Shown here one piece after another: positions 15,716-25,200 of a DNA stretch of 64,000 nt. The notes under the pieces were generated by a model, which searched no databases, was not told the origin of the DNA, and saw only the letters and a list, made by a program, of their open reading frames with translations. The DNA is taken from positions 1 through 64,000 of the forward strand of contig JAJNBJ010000002.1 in assembly GCA_021155965.1 (NCBI GenBank), read 5' to 3'. Made by a program: the position numbers and the translations under genes. The stretch's first letter is position 1. Every line of letters starts with the position of its first letter. Origin of the DNA: Flavipsychrobacter sp. GTDB taxonomy: Bacteria; Bacteroidota; Bacteroidia; Chitinophagales; Chitinophagaceae.

Positions 15716-17710
15716 ATGGCAAAGGCAATTAAAACCAATATAAAAAGGAATAATACTGCACAGCCCTTGCCTGCCCCAGCCTCCGCACCGTCAAAACCAT
15801 TACCCCACTTACTTATCATTTCTTTTATAGCAATTGTTACCTGGCTATTCCTCAAAACCTGCCTTGACAATGATATCGCCACATGGGATGATACACCTTA
15901 TATAAGAGAGAATGCATTGGTGAAAGACCTGAGTTGGGAAGGAATAAAGCATATCTTCTCTACCCCATCTATGGGTAACTACCATCCGCTTACTATACTT
16001 AGCTATGCCATAGAATACAGCTTTGTGCAACTGGAGCCGTGGTTGTATCATTTCGATAATCTGCTGCTGCATGTGCTCTGTACAGTTTTGGTTTATTGGC
16101 TGGTATGGTTGTTAAGTAAAAACAGGATAGCTGCAGTAATTACCGCCCTACTATTCGGGTTACATCCAATGCATGTAGAATCTGTGGCATGGGCTGCTGC
16201 GCGAAAAGATGTGCTGTATGGTGCATTTTATTTAGGCGCACTAGTGCTTTATGTCTATTACTTGCGTGCTACCAGCAAAAAAGGTTTGTTATATGCAGGT
16301 GTGCTGCTACTTTTCCTCTTTTCGCTCTTATCTAAACCTGTCGCTGTTACATTACCACTTACTTTATTGCTGATAGATTATATAGAAAAGCGTAACTGGA
16401 CAAAGCAGGTAATAATTGAAAAACTGCCTTTTTTTATACTGTCTCTTGCGTTCGGTATTGCAGCAATCAAGTCGCAGCATACTGCAGGGGCTATGGCCAT
16501 GCAGAAAATAGAATACAGTGCATTGGAGAGAATAGCTCTGGGCGGGTATGCATTCATTACTTACCTATGGAAAGCAGTAGTACCAGCAGGATTAAGGTGC
16601 TTATACCATTATCCCGAAAAAGTTGGCGGTTCTATTTCTTCCGTCTTTTACCTATACCCGGTTATTGCTATTACGTTAATTGCTTTAGCATGGAAGTTCC
16701 TGCGCAGGAACAGGATCTTGGTCTTCGGGTTGTTGTTCTTTATAGTGAATATTGCCTTGCTACTGCAATTCATGCAGGTGGGCGAAGCAATCGTTGCAGA
16801 ACGGTATTCTTACATACCATACATAGGATTGTTCTTTATCGCCGGGTGGTATGTTTCCCAATACTATGAAACGGGAAAAAGTAATGTACGGTATGCTGTA
16901 TTGCTTTTATCAGTTGTTTGTATTGGCTGCATGGGCTTCATCAGTTCAGAAAGGTGTAAAGTATGGGCAGATGATATAAGCCTTTGGCGCGATGAAATAG
17001 AAAAAGAACCGAAGCTTGCAGTGCAGGCATACAATAATCTTGCTTACATCTACTATACCAGGTGGGCGCAGTTGCCACCCGGCGATGAAAAGGCGATGTA
17101 CTACGATTCATCAGTTCAGTTATTCAGCAAGTCCATGATGTTGAACCCAAAGTTCATGAACCCTTATATGGGGCTGGGTGAATTGCAGCGGAATGCCGGC
17201 AAATATGATGAGGCGAAGAAAATTTACTATGAAGGATTAAGGAACAATCCCAGCGAAAGCAATTTGTACGTAGGTCTGGCAATATTGTATGTGGTGACGC
17301 ATGAGAATGACTCTGCCGGTAAATATTTCAGGGAAACAATACGGGTGAAACCAAGTGCAGAGGCTTATGGTAATTATGGCAATTACCTTGACATGAACGG
17401 AAAAACCGATTCTGCGTTGCTGATGCTCAGTAAAGCCGTATCGCTTACCAAAGAGAATTATGTGCCTTATATGAACCGCGGGATACTGCTTAAAAAGCTG
17501 AATCGTTGGGATGAAGCCTGCGCAGATTTTGAACGCGCCATAACTATCAATCCTGATGCAGGCGAAATATATTATGTGCGTTCAGAATGCGATACGCAAC
17601 GGCATAACTACGCCGGGGCACTGCAAAATGTAGAACAAGCTTTATCGCTCGGGTATAGAAAAGTGGATGATTTCTATTACAATTCACTGAAACAAAGAGC
17701 CGCTAAATAA
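15716..17710 (+). CDS. TMTC-like membrane glycosyltransferase with C-terminal TPRs
   Basis: A 664-residue protein. After a short basic N-terminus there are about ten hydrophobic segments (to ~residue 420) with the O-mannosyltransferase-like signatures WDDTPYI, GNYHPLTILSYAIEY and FGLHPMHVESVAWAAARKDVL; the rest (~430-660) is TPR-like (NPYMGLGELQRNAGKYDEAKKIYYEGL). This matches bacterial relatives of TMTC/PMT lipid-linked glycosyltransferases, which move sugars from polyprenyl carriers onto proteins or lipids. Start: ATG at 15716 rather than the frame's first ATG at 15677, because MAKAIKTN precedes the basic-rich cytoplasmic stretch. Acceptor unknown. It is not overlapped with the ACP operon that begins 113 nt downstream. 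Confidence 0.85.
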   Translation: MAKAIKTNIKRNNTAQPLPAPASAPSKPLPHLLIISFIAIVTWLFLKTCLDNDIATWDDTPYIRENALVKDLSWEGIKHIFSTPSMGNYHPLTILSYAIEYSFVQLEPWLYHFDNLLLHVLCTVLVYWLVWLLSKNRIAAVITALLFGLHPMHVESVAWAAARKDVLYGAFYLGALVLYVYYLRATSKKGLLYAGVLLLFLFSLLSKPVAVTLPLTLLLIDYIEKRNWTKQVIIEKLPFFILSLAFGIAAIKSQHTAGAMAMQKIEYSALERIALGGYAFITYLWKAVVPAGLRCLYHYPEKVGGSISSVFYLYPVIAITLIALAWKFLRRNRILVFGLLFFIVNIALLLQFMQVGEAIVAERYSYIPYIGLFFIAGWYVSQYYETGKSNVRYAVLLLSVVCIGCMGFISSERCKVWADDISLWRDEIEKEPKLAVQAYNNLAYIYYTRWAQLPPGDEKAMYYDSSVQLFSKSMMLNPKFMNPYMGLGELQRNAGKYDEAKKIYYEGLRNNPSESNLYVGLAILYVVTHENDSAGKYFRETIRVKPSAEAYGNYGNYLDMNGKTDSALLMLSKAVSLTKENYVPYMNRGILLKKLNRWDEACADFERAITINPDAGEIYYVRSECDTQRHNYAGALQNVEQALSLGYRKVDDFYYNSLKQRAAK

Positions 17711-17811
17711 CATAAATAATTTTGGCAATTCGTTTACAAAAACAGTTGAATTACAGCAGGTTTTGAGAAAGTTATAACGGTTTTTCTATTTTAAATTCAA
17801 AAAAATTTGCT

Positions 17812-17819
17812 TACTTTTG
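17812..17819 (+). promoter_or_regulatory. Possible -7 promoter box at the head of the lipid/polyene operon
   Basis: TACTTTTG matches TAnnTTTG, but only 4 nt separate it from the ACP ATG, so a transcript starting here would be leaderless or start inside the codon. Either the real start is elsewhere or expression is leaderless. No good -33. Confidence 0.3.
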
Positions 17820-17823
17820 CGCT

Positions 17824-18078
17824 ATGGATAATGGAATTATAAAAAGCATTAATACATTGCTTGCTGAGGAGTTTGAGGTTGATCCAGCGCAGATTACACC
17901 TGATGCGGAATTGAAAACCACGCTTGACCTGGATAGTCTTGATTACATAGACCTGGTAGCGCTTACCGAATCGAATTTTGACTGTAAAGTGAAGCCCGAA
18001 GACTTTAACCAGATCATAACTTTTGCCGACCTCTATGCCTACATAGAGGAACATTCAAAGAAGAAAGAACTGATATGA
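17824..18078 (+). CDS. Acyl carrier protein
   Basis: An 84-residue ACP with the phosphopantetheine attachment site in LDLDSLDYIDLVALTE (Ser in DSLD), a 4-helix layout and an acidic surface. It is not the fatty-acid-synthase AcpP (typically DSLDTVELVM) but resembles specialised ACPs of lipid and aryl-polyene clusters. It is the first gene of a long co-directional operon; its stop overlaps the next start (ATGA at 18075-18078). It would carry acyl intermediates for the acyltransferases that follow. Confidence 0.92.
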   Translation: MDNGIIKSINTLLAEEFEVDPAQITPDAELKTTLDLDSLDYIDLVALTESNFDCKVKPEDFNQIITFADLYAYIEEHSKKKELI

Positions 18079-18986
18079 CCCAGCAGTCCTGGCAAGGGAA
18101 GTCAAAAGGCAACAAACTTGGATACAGGATATTTATTGCGATATTAAAATATGCAGGCATACAGCCTGCTTATTTTCTTTTAAGGTTCGTATCATTCTAT
18201 TATTTCCTGTTCTCTAAGTCATCATCACGGCCTATATATTATTTTTTCCGTGAGAGAAAGGGCTATAGTGTGTGGCGCTCTCTAAAAGGGCTATACAGGA
18301 ACTACTACATTTTCGGGCAGATACTTATTGATAAAATAGTAGTGATGTCGGGATTGAAAGTGCCCTATACTTTTGAATTTGAAGGTGAACACTACCTGGA
18401 AGAGATACACAAGGGGGGCAAAGGGGGGATACTGATTGGCTCCCATACAGGTAACTTTGAATTGGCCGGCTACTATTTTAACCGACTGACCGTGCGGGTG
18501 AACATAGTAATGGTTGACCAGGAACATCAGAAAATAAAAGAATACCTGGAAAGTGTGATGAGCGACCGGAAAAACCTCAATATCATTACCATAAAAGAGG
18601 ATTTCTCGCACATATACGAGATAAGCAATGCGCTGAAAAATAATGAGCTGGTGGCCATACATGCAGACAGGTATGTGGAAGGGAATAAAACAATAACAGG
18701 CACCTTCCTGGGCGAAGAAGCGCAATTTCCTATGGGGCCGTTCATCATTGCCACCATCTTTAAAGTGCCGGTATCGTTCGTCTATTGTTTTAAAGAAACA
18801 TCTACACACTACCATCTGTATACTTCGACACCTAAAGAATATACTGCACCTAAGCAGGTGGCTATACCCGAGGCATTGAATGATTATATAAAAGGACTGG
18901 AAAAAAAGTTGGAGAAATACCCTGAACAATGGTTTAATTACTTTCCGTTCTGGGAAAAACAAAAACAAGAGAATACAGCAAAATGA
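18075..18986 (+). CDS. LpxL/HtrB-type lysophospholipid acyltransferase
   Basis: A 303-residue membrane-anchored acyltransferase: an N-terminal hydrophobic helix (YFLLRFVSFYYFLF, ~35-50), then the HX4E-like active site GSHTGNFELAGYYFN and the downstream AIHADRYVEG and FLGEEAQFPMGPF blocks of the LpxL/LABLAT family. It transfers acyl groups from ACP to lipid or glycolipid acceptors. Position directly after an ACP and before a deacetylase and LolA suggests assembly of an acylated envelope lipid. Overlaps both neighbours by 4 nt. Confidence 0.85.
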   Translation: MTQQSWQGKSKGNKLGYRIFIAILKYAGIQPAYFLLRFVSFYYFLFSKSSSRPIYYFFRERKGYSVWRSLKGLYRNYYIFGQILIDKIVVMSGLKVPYTFEFEGEHYLEEIHKGGKGGILIGSHTGNFELAGYYFNRLTVRVNIVMVDQEHQKIKEYLESVMSDRKNLNIITIKEDFSHIYEISNALKNNELVAIHADRYVEGNKTITGTFLGEEAQFPMGPFIIATIFKVPVSFVYCFKETSTHYHLYTSTPKEYTAPKQVAIPEALNDYIKGLEKKLEKYPEQWFNYFPFWEKQKQENTAK

Positions 18987-19756
18987 AGTTCCGCATATTG
19001 AATGTTGTCCTGTTGTTAGTGCTGCCATTGGTCATGGCTTTTGGCGCTAATAACCCCACCATAAGATGGTGGGGGCTGGGCGTATTCATATTGCTCCAGT
19101 TGTCCATTCTCTATTATGGTGTTACTACTATTTCGGCACAGTATTTTGTCGATGCACTTTGTAACGCAAAAACAGATGAAAAAGTAGTTGCATTATCTTT
19201 TGATGATGGCCCCCACAATGTGCTTACACCCAAAATACTGGAAACACTGAGGCTTTATAATGTGCCTGCATCATTTTTTGTTATTGGCAGGAATATAGAA
19301 GGCAACGAAGATGTGCTGCAAAAAACATTCGAAGAAGGGCATATAATAGGCAACCATAGCTTTTGTCATGATTTCTGGTTCGATATGTATAGCTCTAAAA
19401 AGATGCTGGACGATATGCATATTGCCGACAACACTATAGAAGAAGCAATTGGTAAAAAGCCGGTTCTGTTTCGTCCGCCTTATGGCATCACCAATCCTGC
19501 ATTGAAAAAGGCCATTAAAAAAGGGAGATACCTGACAATAGGCTGGAGTGTTCGTTCGTTGGATACAACCATAAAAGATAAAGAAAAGTTATTATCCCGG
19601 ATAAGCCGTCGTATAAAGCCCGGAGACATTATATTGCTTCATGATTCTATGGAGCATACAGCAAATTTGCTGCCTGAATTGATTGAAACCATATTTAAAA
19701 AGGGATACAAGATAAAAGGTATCGATGAAATGCTCAATATCCGTGCGTATGCGTAA
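18983..19756 (+). CDS. Polysaccharide deacetylase (NodB family)
   Basis: A 257-residue protein with two N-terminal hydrophobic segments (LNVVLLLVLPLVMAFGA; WGLGVFILLQLSILYYG) and a NodB domain: SFDDGP (metal/catalytic Asp), GNHSFCH (His pair), and RPPYG. All canonical NodB motifs are present, so the enzyme should be active. It would remove acetyl groups from a sugar at or beyond the inner membrane. In this operon it may act on a sugar attached to the lipid or polyene product. Overlaps the previous gene by ATGA and the next by 8 nt. Confidence 0.9.
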   Translation: MKFRILNVVLLLVLPLVMAFGANNPTIRWWGLGVFILLQLSILYYGVTTISAQYFVDALCNAKTDEKVVALSFDDGPHNVLTPKILETLRLYNVPASFFVIGRNIEGNEDVLQKTFEEGHIIGNHSFCHDFWFDMYSSKKMLDDMHIADNTIEEAIGKKPVLFRPPYGITNPALKKAIKKGRYLTIGWSVRSLDTTIKDKEKLLSRISRRIKPGDIILLHDSMEHTANLLPELIETIFKKGYKIKGIDEMLNIRAYA

Positions 19757-20381
19757 CGTGTTTATTATAGTTTGCTGTATCCTGTCATTAAATGGTTTCG
19801 GTCAATACCAGGGCTATAAGCCGCTTGCTAACACTGAGGAGTTCAAAAGGCAATTCACTAAAGCGGCACAGGGCACACAATCCATCCAATGTGATTTTAC
19901 ACAGGATAAGAACCTGAGCATGATGGACGATAAGATCGTTTCAACAGGTAAATTCTGGTTCAAGCGGGAGAATAAGGTACGGATGGAGTACCAAAAGCCA
20001 ACTTACTACCTGCTGGTCATCAACGGCAACGACGTAAAAACAAAAGATGGTCAAAAAGAGAATAAAGTATCAGCAAAATCGAACAAAGTATTTGAGCAGG
20101 TAAATAAAATGATGATAGATTGCGTGCAGGGCACTGCTTTGGATAATAAGAGTTTCACGACACGGATATATGAAGGTAACCAATCCTATCTTATAGAGAT
20201 GACTCCGGTTGTAAAAAACCTGCAGGGTATCTTTAAGAACATCAATCTTACAGTAGATAAGAAAGATCATTCTGTTGTAAAAATAGATATGATAGAGCAA
20301 TCCGGTGATAACACCGTGATCAGTTTTCAGCATAAGCAAGTGAACGTAAATATTCCCGATGCGTTATTCTCGGTCAAATAG
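19749..20381 (+). CDS. LolA-like outer-membrane lipoprotein carrier
   Basis: A 210-residue periplasmic protein: a signal peptide (RNVFIIVCCILSLNGFGQ), then a LolA-like half-barrel with the characteristic FWFKRENKVRMEYQKPTYYLLVINGNDV core. The frame opens at 19725 inside the deacetylase gene; the ATG at 19749 (MRNVFIIVC) gives a standard signal peptide. LolA paralogs occur in aryl-polyene/flexirubin clusters, where they are thought to ferry lipid-like products across the periplasm. Its context with an MMPL exporter supports that role. Confidence 0.85.
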   Translation: MRNVFIIVCCILSLNGFGQYQGYKPLANTEEFKRQFTKAAQGTQSIQCDFTQDKNLSMMDDKIVSTGKFWFKRENKVRMEYQKPTYYLLVINGNDVKTKDGQKENKVSAKSNKVFEQVNKMMIDCVQGTALDNKSFTTRIYEGNQSYLIEMTPVVKNLQGIFKNINLTVDKKDHSVVKIDMIEQSGDNTVISFQHKQVNVNIPDALFSVK

Positions 20382-21036
20382 TGTAGTCAGTCGTGAGGCG
20401 ATAGCCGTAAGCCGTAAGTATATCGCTTTGTACTTACCTATTATCCTACTGTTATTTACAGGATGCAAAAATTATTACCATAATCTTAAACCGGGAACAG
20501 GGGATGTAAAATGCATCGAAAAATTTACACCGCAGTTCACGAAGGTGATGTATAGCGCTTATGTGGATGTTACCAAACACCATTTCAGCGGCATCCTTTT
20601 ATTCAGACTAATGCCGGACCATAGCACACGCATTGTTTTTACTAATGAGGTTGGTGTAAAATTCTTCGATTTTGGTTTTGGTCAGGATGGAACTTTTACT
20701 AAGTTTTATGTATTGGACAAGCTGGATAAAAAGATAATTGTCAATGCATTAAGAAATGACCTGAACCTGATATTGCTACACCCTACCCTTACGAATGCAA
20801 AGGTTCTAACAGACGGGACAAACAACTACATTACTGTACCGAACAAAAAAGGTAACGACTACTACATAACAAATAATAGCTGCACGAACCTGGTGAGAAT
20901 CGAAAAAGCATCAAAACGGAAACCAGTAGTGGTTGCAGAAATGATTGACTACAACAACTCATTGCCTGATAGTATTAATATATCGCACAAGAATTTTAAT
21001 TTTAATATCGCACTGAAACGCACAGAAAATAATTGA
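20359..21036 (+). CDS. Lipoprotein of unknown function in the lipid operon
   Basis: A 225-residue lipoprotein. The signal sequence is unusual: a long basic N-terminus (SRSNSVVSREAIAVSRK), then LYLPIILLLFTGC with the lipobox Cys at residue 36. The mature part has beta-rich stretches (FSGILLFRLMPDHSTRIVFTNEVGVKFFDF). Its partners suggest an outer-membrane or periplasmic accessory protein of product export. The start overlaps the LolA gene by 23 nt; its extended N-terminus may mean translation begins at a later codon such as a TTG near 20431. Overlaps the next gene by TTGA. Confidence 0.65.
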   Translation: MRYSRSNSVVSREAIAVSRKYIALYLPIILLLFTGCKNYYHNLKPGTGDVKCIEKFTPQFTKVMYSAYVDVTKHHFSGILLFRLMPDHSTRIVFTNEVGVKFFDFGFGQDGTFTKFYVLDKLDKKIIVNALRNDLNLILLHPTLTNAKVLTDGTNNYITVPNKKGNDYYITNNSCTNLVRIEKASKRKPVVVAEMIDYNNSLPDSINISHKNFNFNIALKRTENN

Positions 21037-22244
21037 GCAATTCGTTTACAACATATAATCCAGAATTCATCAAACACAGCGCATGTGTTATAGTACCTAC
21101 GTACAATAATGAAAAGACACTAAAACAGGTACTTATATCAGTATTGGAATATACCGACAGGGTAATTGTAGTAAACGATGGCTCTACTGACAGTACATCC
21201 CAAATACTTGCACAATTTCCGCAGATAGCAAAAGTTGAATACCCAAACAATAAAGGAAAAGGAAAAGCATTGCGGACAGGTTTTGACCATGCCATATCTC
21301 TTGGTTATGACTATGCAATAACTATAGATTCAGACGGGCAGCATTTTGCATCAGACCTGCCCCTTTTTCTTGAAAAACTGGAGACAGAAAAAGAAGCTAT
21401 TATCATTGGCTCACGCAACCTGCACCAGGAGAATATGCCGGGCAAGAATACATTTGCCAATAAATTCTCCAACTTCTGGTATTACGTAGAGACAGGGCAA
21501 AAGGCGCTGGACACTCAATCCGGCTACAGGCTCTACCCTATCCACCTAATGAAAGGCATGGCATTTTTTGGTACCAAGTACGAATTTGAAGTAGAAGTGC
21601 TGGTGCGCTGCGCGTGGAAAGGCATTAAGGTGATGTGGATACCCGTAACAGTTTATTATGCCCCGCGTGGAGAACGCATATCTCACTTCAGGCCAAGCAT
21701 CGACTTTTCACGTATCAGTGTTTTAAACACAATACTCGTTCTGATAGCATTTCTCTATATCAAGCCGCGCGACCTGATATTGAAGATGTCGAAGATAAAG
21801 AACGTGAAAGAGATGTTGCGGAAGAACCTTTTTAACAAAGAGGAATCTGCAATAAAAAAAGCTGCATCAATAGGATTTGGCGTATTCATGGGTATTGTAC
21901 CCATATGGGGGTTCCAGATGGCAGTAGCATTAGTGCTGGCAGCTCTATTCAAATTAAATAAGGCACTGACGTTAATAGCCTCCAACATCAGTATACCACC
22001 TATGATACCTTTCATTGTGTTTTTCAGTTTCCTGTTTGGCAAAGTATGGATGGGCGGAAAATCAGTGTCGCTAATATTCAATAAGAATATTACAACAGAA
22101 GCAATAAAACTAAATATTCAGCAATATATTTTTGGCAGTATTACCCTTGCTGTGGTGGCGGGTTTGCTGGCATTTGGTATTACTTATTCAGCTTTGCAGG
22201 TTTCGGGAAAAATTGCTGCCCGCAAGAGTGGAAAGACACAATGA
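21033..22244 (+). CDS. GT2 glycosyltransferase fused to DUF2062
   Basis: A 403-residue two-domain protein. The N-terminal half is a GT-A family 2 transferase with VIVPTYNNEKTL, VVNDGSTDSTSQ and the DSDGQH metal motif (~98-103). The C-terminal part (from ~270) has the DUF2062 signature SIGFGVFMGIVPIWGFQMAVALVLAALFKLNKALTLIASNIS-PPMIPF with three membrane segments. Such fusions are recurrent in Bacteroidota polyene/lipid clusters. Probably adds a sugar to a membrane lipid. The start is TTG at 21033, overlapping the previous stop (TTGA); no in-frame ATG is close. Confidence 0.9.
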   Translation: MSNSFTTYNPEFIKHSACVIVPTYNNEKTLKQVLISVLEYTDRVIVVNDGSTDSTSQILAQFPQIAKVEYPNNKGKGKALRTGFDHAISLGYDYAITIDSDGQHFASDLPLFLEKLETEKEAIIIGSRNLHQENMPGKNTFANKFSNFWYYVETGQKALDTQSGYRLYPIHLMKGMAFFGTKYEFEVEVLVRCAWKGIKVMWIPVTVYYAPRGERISHFRPSIDFSRISVLNTILVLIAFLYIKPRDLILKMSKIKNVKEMLRKNLFNKEESAIKKAASIGFGVFMGIVPIWGFQMAVALVLAALFKLNKALTLIASNISIPPMIPFIVFFSFLFGKVWMGGKSVSLIFNKNITTEAIKLNIQQYIFGSITLAVVAGLLAFGITYSALQVSGKIAARKSGKTQ

Positions 22245-22266
22245 TATTTGTAGTTTAGCGCAAGGC

Positions 22267-25200
22267 ATGGCAGGAATATTTTTAGCAATATATAATTACT
22301 TTGATAAACATAAGGCTATATTATGGCTTACTGCCATAGCGTCGTTCCTTGCCGTAGGTTTCTTCGCCTCGCAAATAAAGATAGAAGAAGACATAACCCG
22401 CATACTGCCGCACGAACAAAAGCTGGACAAACTGCAACAGGTTTTCCAGGATTCGCGGTTCTCCGATATGCTAACTGTTACCTTTTCGCAAAAGGATAGT
22501 ACAAAAGAGGCCAATCCAGATAGTCTCGGCGCATTTGCGGAAGCATTCAGTGAAATAGCAAATGGAAAGTTAGCATCACACATCAAACAAATAAAAGGGA
22601 AAGCCGATGACAGTACCGCTACTAACCTTGTAGAAGGCGTACAGATGTCGCTGCCTATATTCCTGAGCAAAAAGGATTACGACACAATCGATTCACTCAT
22701 CTCCCCAGCAAGAATAAGATCAACCCTGGAATACGATTATAATACCCTGATCAGCCCATCAGGTTTTGTGTTAAAAAAGATAATACAAGCAGACCCGGTA
22801 GGCATCACATGGATAGGCATAAAGAAGTTGCGTAACATAGACGACCAATATGACCAGTACGATGGTTATATAATGACACGCGACCATCGTAACCTACAGA
22901 TATTCATTACACCTGCAAACCCGGCAAACGCCACTGCAAAAAATACAAAGTTTTTTGAAGAACTGGATGCCACACTTGACAGTCTTCAAAAGGCATTCCC
23001 AGGTGTTGAAGCATCTTATTTTGGCGCAGCGGCGGTATCAGCAGGCAATGCAGCACAGATACGCGCTGATACTTACCTGACACAAGGCATAACTGTAACC
23101 CTGCTCATTATTTTCATTGGCCTTTATTTCAGGAAGAAGCGTGCGCCGATATTAATAATGCTGCCTGTGATATTCGGAGCGCTATTCTCGCTTGCCATGG
23201 TTTATCTTATTGATGGCCATATTTCGGTAGTGGCATTGGGAGCAGGTTCGATTGTACTGGGTATTGCCGTTAATTCCTCGCTGCACATATTCAACCATCA
23301 TAAGCACCTGGCCGATATGCGCAAGGTGATCGCAGATGTTGCCTCCCCCATGACCATTGGCAGCTTCACAACTATAGGTGGTTTTTTATGCCTGTTATTT
23401 GTACCCTCACCACTGCTCAATGATCTGGGTTTGTTTGCTGCGTTTAGCCTTGTAGGTGCTACTTTATGTTCATTGATATTCCTCCCTCATTGGATCACTA
23501 TTGGCAGCAATGCAAAAAATGTATCAACAGAACATAAACTTAGTTGGCTCGATAAATTATCTGCACTAAAACCTGAAAGAAATAAATACCTTATAGGATC
23601 AATCTTTTTGCTGACTATAGTATTCTTTTACACAGCAAAAAATGTAGGTTTCGAAAGCGACATGCTGCGCATGAATTATATGTCGCCGGAGTTACAGGAA
23701 GCCGAAAAAAAACTAAACAATGTAAACGCCTATACCGCTCAGTCGTTATATCTGCTTGCCGAAGGCAAAACCCTGGAAGAAGCGCTGGAAACCAATGAGC
23801 GCGCATTACCCTTACTGCAACAACTAAAGGAACAAGGAGCGATTAAGAAAACATCGGGAGTCGGAGACCTCTTACTATCACAAAAAGAACAGCAGGAGAG
23901 GATAAACAGGTGGAACAGCTACTGGACCACTGAAAAAAAACAACAATTACTGGCACTGCTGAAAATTGAAGGAGCAGCTTATAAATTCAGCGCTACTGCC
24001 TTTAATCAATTCGAGCAACTGCTGAACAAACAATTTACTGCCCAGCCTGCTAAAGAAATGGGCTTATATCAATCTGATGCCTTGAACAATTTCATCCTCG
24101 ACAAGGGAGGAACAGTTTCATTGGTTACGCTTATCAAGGTTGATCCGCAGCAGAAAGAAATAGTTAACAAAGCATTCGACCAACAGCCAAATATAACCTT
24201 GCTTGACAGGCAATATGCCGCCAACAGCCTTGTAGGTGAAATAAACAATGAGTTCAACAACATAGCATGGATGACCGGTTTACTGGTTTTCTTTGCATTG
24301 CTACTCTCTTATGGCAGGATAGAGCTTACCTTAATAACATTCATCCCTATGCTTATTAGCTGGGTATGGATATTAGGCATAATGGGCATCTTCGGTATTA
24401 AGTTCAATATCGTGAACATTATCCTATCCACTTTCATCTTTGGATTGGGGGATGACTATAGCATTTTCACCATGGATGGCCTGTTACAACAGTACAAGAC
24501 GGGCAAAAAGCACATTACCTCTTTTAAAACATCCATCTTCTTATCAGCCATAACAACTATATTAGGATTAGGTATACTGATATTCGCTAAACATCCTTCA
24601 CTTAGATCAATCGCCTTAATATCAATTATCGGCATTTGCTGTGTAGTAATGACTTCGCAGGTATTGATACCATTCTTCTTCAACTGGCTCATTACAAGCA
24701 GGGTTAAAAAAGCTCAGCCACCTTGGACATTATCCGGGTTATTCATCACCTTGTTTGCCTATACTTATTTTGTATCCGGTAGTTTTATCGTTGCCTTCTT
24801 TGGATTAATATTGATCAAATTGAACCCTTTCAATAAGGTGAAGGGGAAATACATCTACCATGTCATCCTATCCAATTATACGTGGTCAATGCTGCACATT
24901 ATGGGCAATGTGAAGAAGAGGACTTACAACCCACTAAACGAACAATTGGATAAACCCGCGCTAATTGTCAGCAACCATCAATCTACCTTGGACATTTTAG
25001 TATCTACTGCATTAAACCCAAAAGTTATTCTGCTCACCAACAAATGGGTATGGCATTCGCCTGTATTTGGCGCGGTAGTGAGATTGGCTGATTACTACCC
25101 GGTGACCGACGGAGCAGATGATGCCGCAGATAGGCTTAGACAAAAAGTTAAAGAGGGTTATTCAATAATGATATATCCCGAAGGAACACGGTCGGTAACC

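Noticed and set aside
22132-22266. Upstream extension of the MMPL fusion gene
   Set aside because: It lies inside the GT2-DUF2062 gene and encodes unrelated residues; the start at 22267 gives a normal MMPL N-terminus.
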